A stretch of 64,000 nt of DNA from Geothrix fermentans DSM 14018 (GTDB lineage: Bacteria > Acidobacteriota > Holophagae > Holophagales > Holophagaceae), in assembly GCF_000428885.1 (NCBI RefSeq), contig NZ_AUAU01000007.1, positions 124,001 through 188,000 of the forward strand, given 5' to 3'. The notes under the pieces were generated by a model, which ran no database searches, was not told where the DNA came from, and saw nothing but the letters and a program-made list of their open reading frames with translations. The position numbers and the translations under genes are program-made. Below are positions 63,972-64,000 of this stretch, one piece after another (positions within the stretch are counted from its first letter, which is position 1; every line of letters starts with the position of its first letter).

Positions 63972-64000
63972 TCTGTCCTACAAAAAGGGGGAGCCGACGG

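Overview
The window is high-GC, densely coded bacterial chromosome. I read it as the replication-origin neighbourhood of a Gram-negative bacterium: it has a beta-barrel porin, lipoprotein and Sec signal peptides, and the uppS-cdsA-ispC-rseP envelope operon. The sum of traits (GC-rich, MglA-type GTPase, A/P-rich linkers, lineage-specific secreted proteins) is compatible with Acidobacteriota of the Holophaga/Geothrix type, but that placement is inference and no rRNA is present to confirm it.

Layout. 1-2.9 kb (minus): a truncated ferredoxin-like protein, an aspartate-semialdehyde-dehydrogenase-like protein and purB, divergent from glyA. 4.3-17 kb is the origin region: dnaA, dnaN, gyrB and gyrA run left on the minus strand, while rpmH, rnpA, yidC, jag and mnmE run right on the plus strand. 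A dnaA-dnaN spacer carries four same-orientation DnaA-box-like 9-mers, and four parS-like palindromes lie at 4.7, 7.5, 16.3 and 24.2 kb. recF and yidD are missing from their usual places. 17-33.9 kb holds housekeeping genes (gatB, a Cys/Met PLP enzyme coupled to thiS, ribD, ftsY, lon, nrdR, osmC-like, rsmB) mixed with lineage-specific secreted proteins.

33.9-35.3 kb is foreign in character: visibly AT-richer, with small membrane-protein genes separated by two well-formed integron attC recombination sites and flanked by degenerate ones, with no integrase in the window (a CALIN-like cassette array). 35.4-48.5 kb holds peptidase M28, rsmE, terC, ribF, marC, a secreted glutathione peroxidase, a PAS histidine kinase, and the uppS-cdsA-ispC-rseP operon. 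That operon is interrupted by a GxxExxY gene bounded by a perfect 22-bp inverted repeat. A partial copy of the uppS 5' end sits just upstream of uppS.

48.7-51.1 kb encodes the most striking protein, a single polypeptide joining an MglA-type polarity GTPase to a PAS-histidine kinase-receiver module. 52-60.5 kb carries an OmpR-type regulator, a polyprenyl-phosphate glycosyltransferase, and an apparent organic-anion uptake regulon: a substrate-binding protein plus TctD/TctE-like two-component system, divergent from a porin and a DASS/CitT-type transporter, with a tandem repeat typical of an OmpR-family operator in front of the porin. The right end has a split chromate transporter, yacG and dnaK with its own AT-rich promoter.
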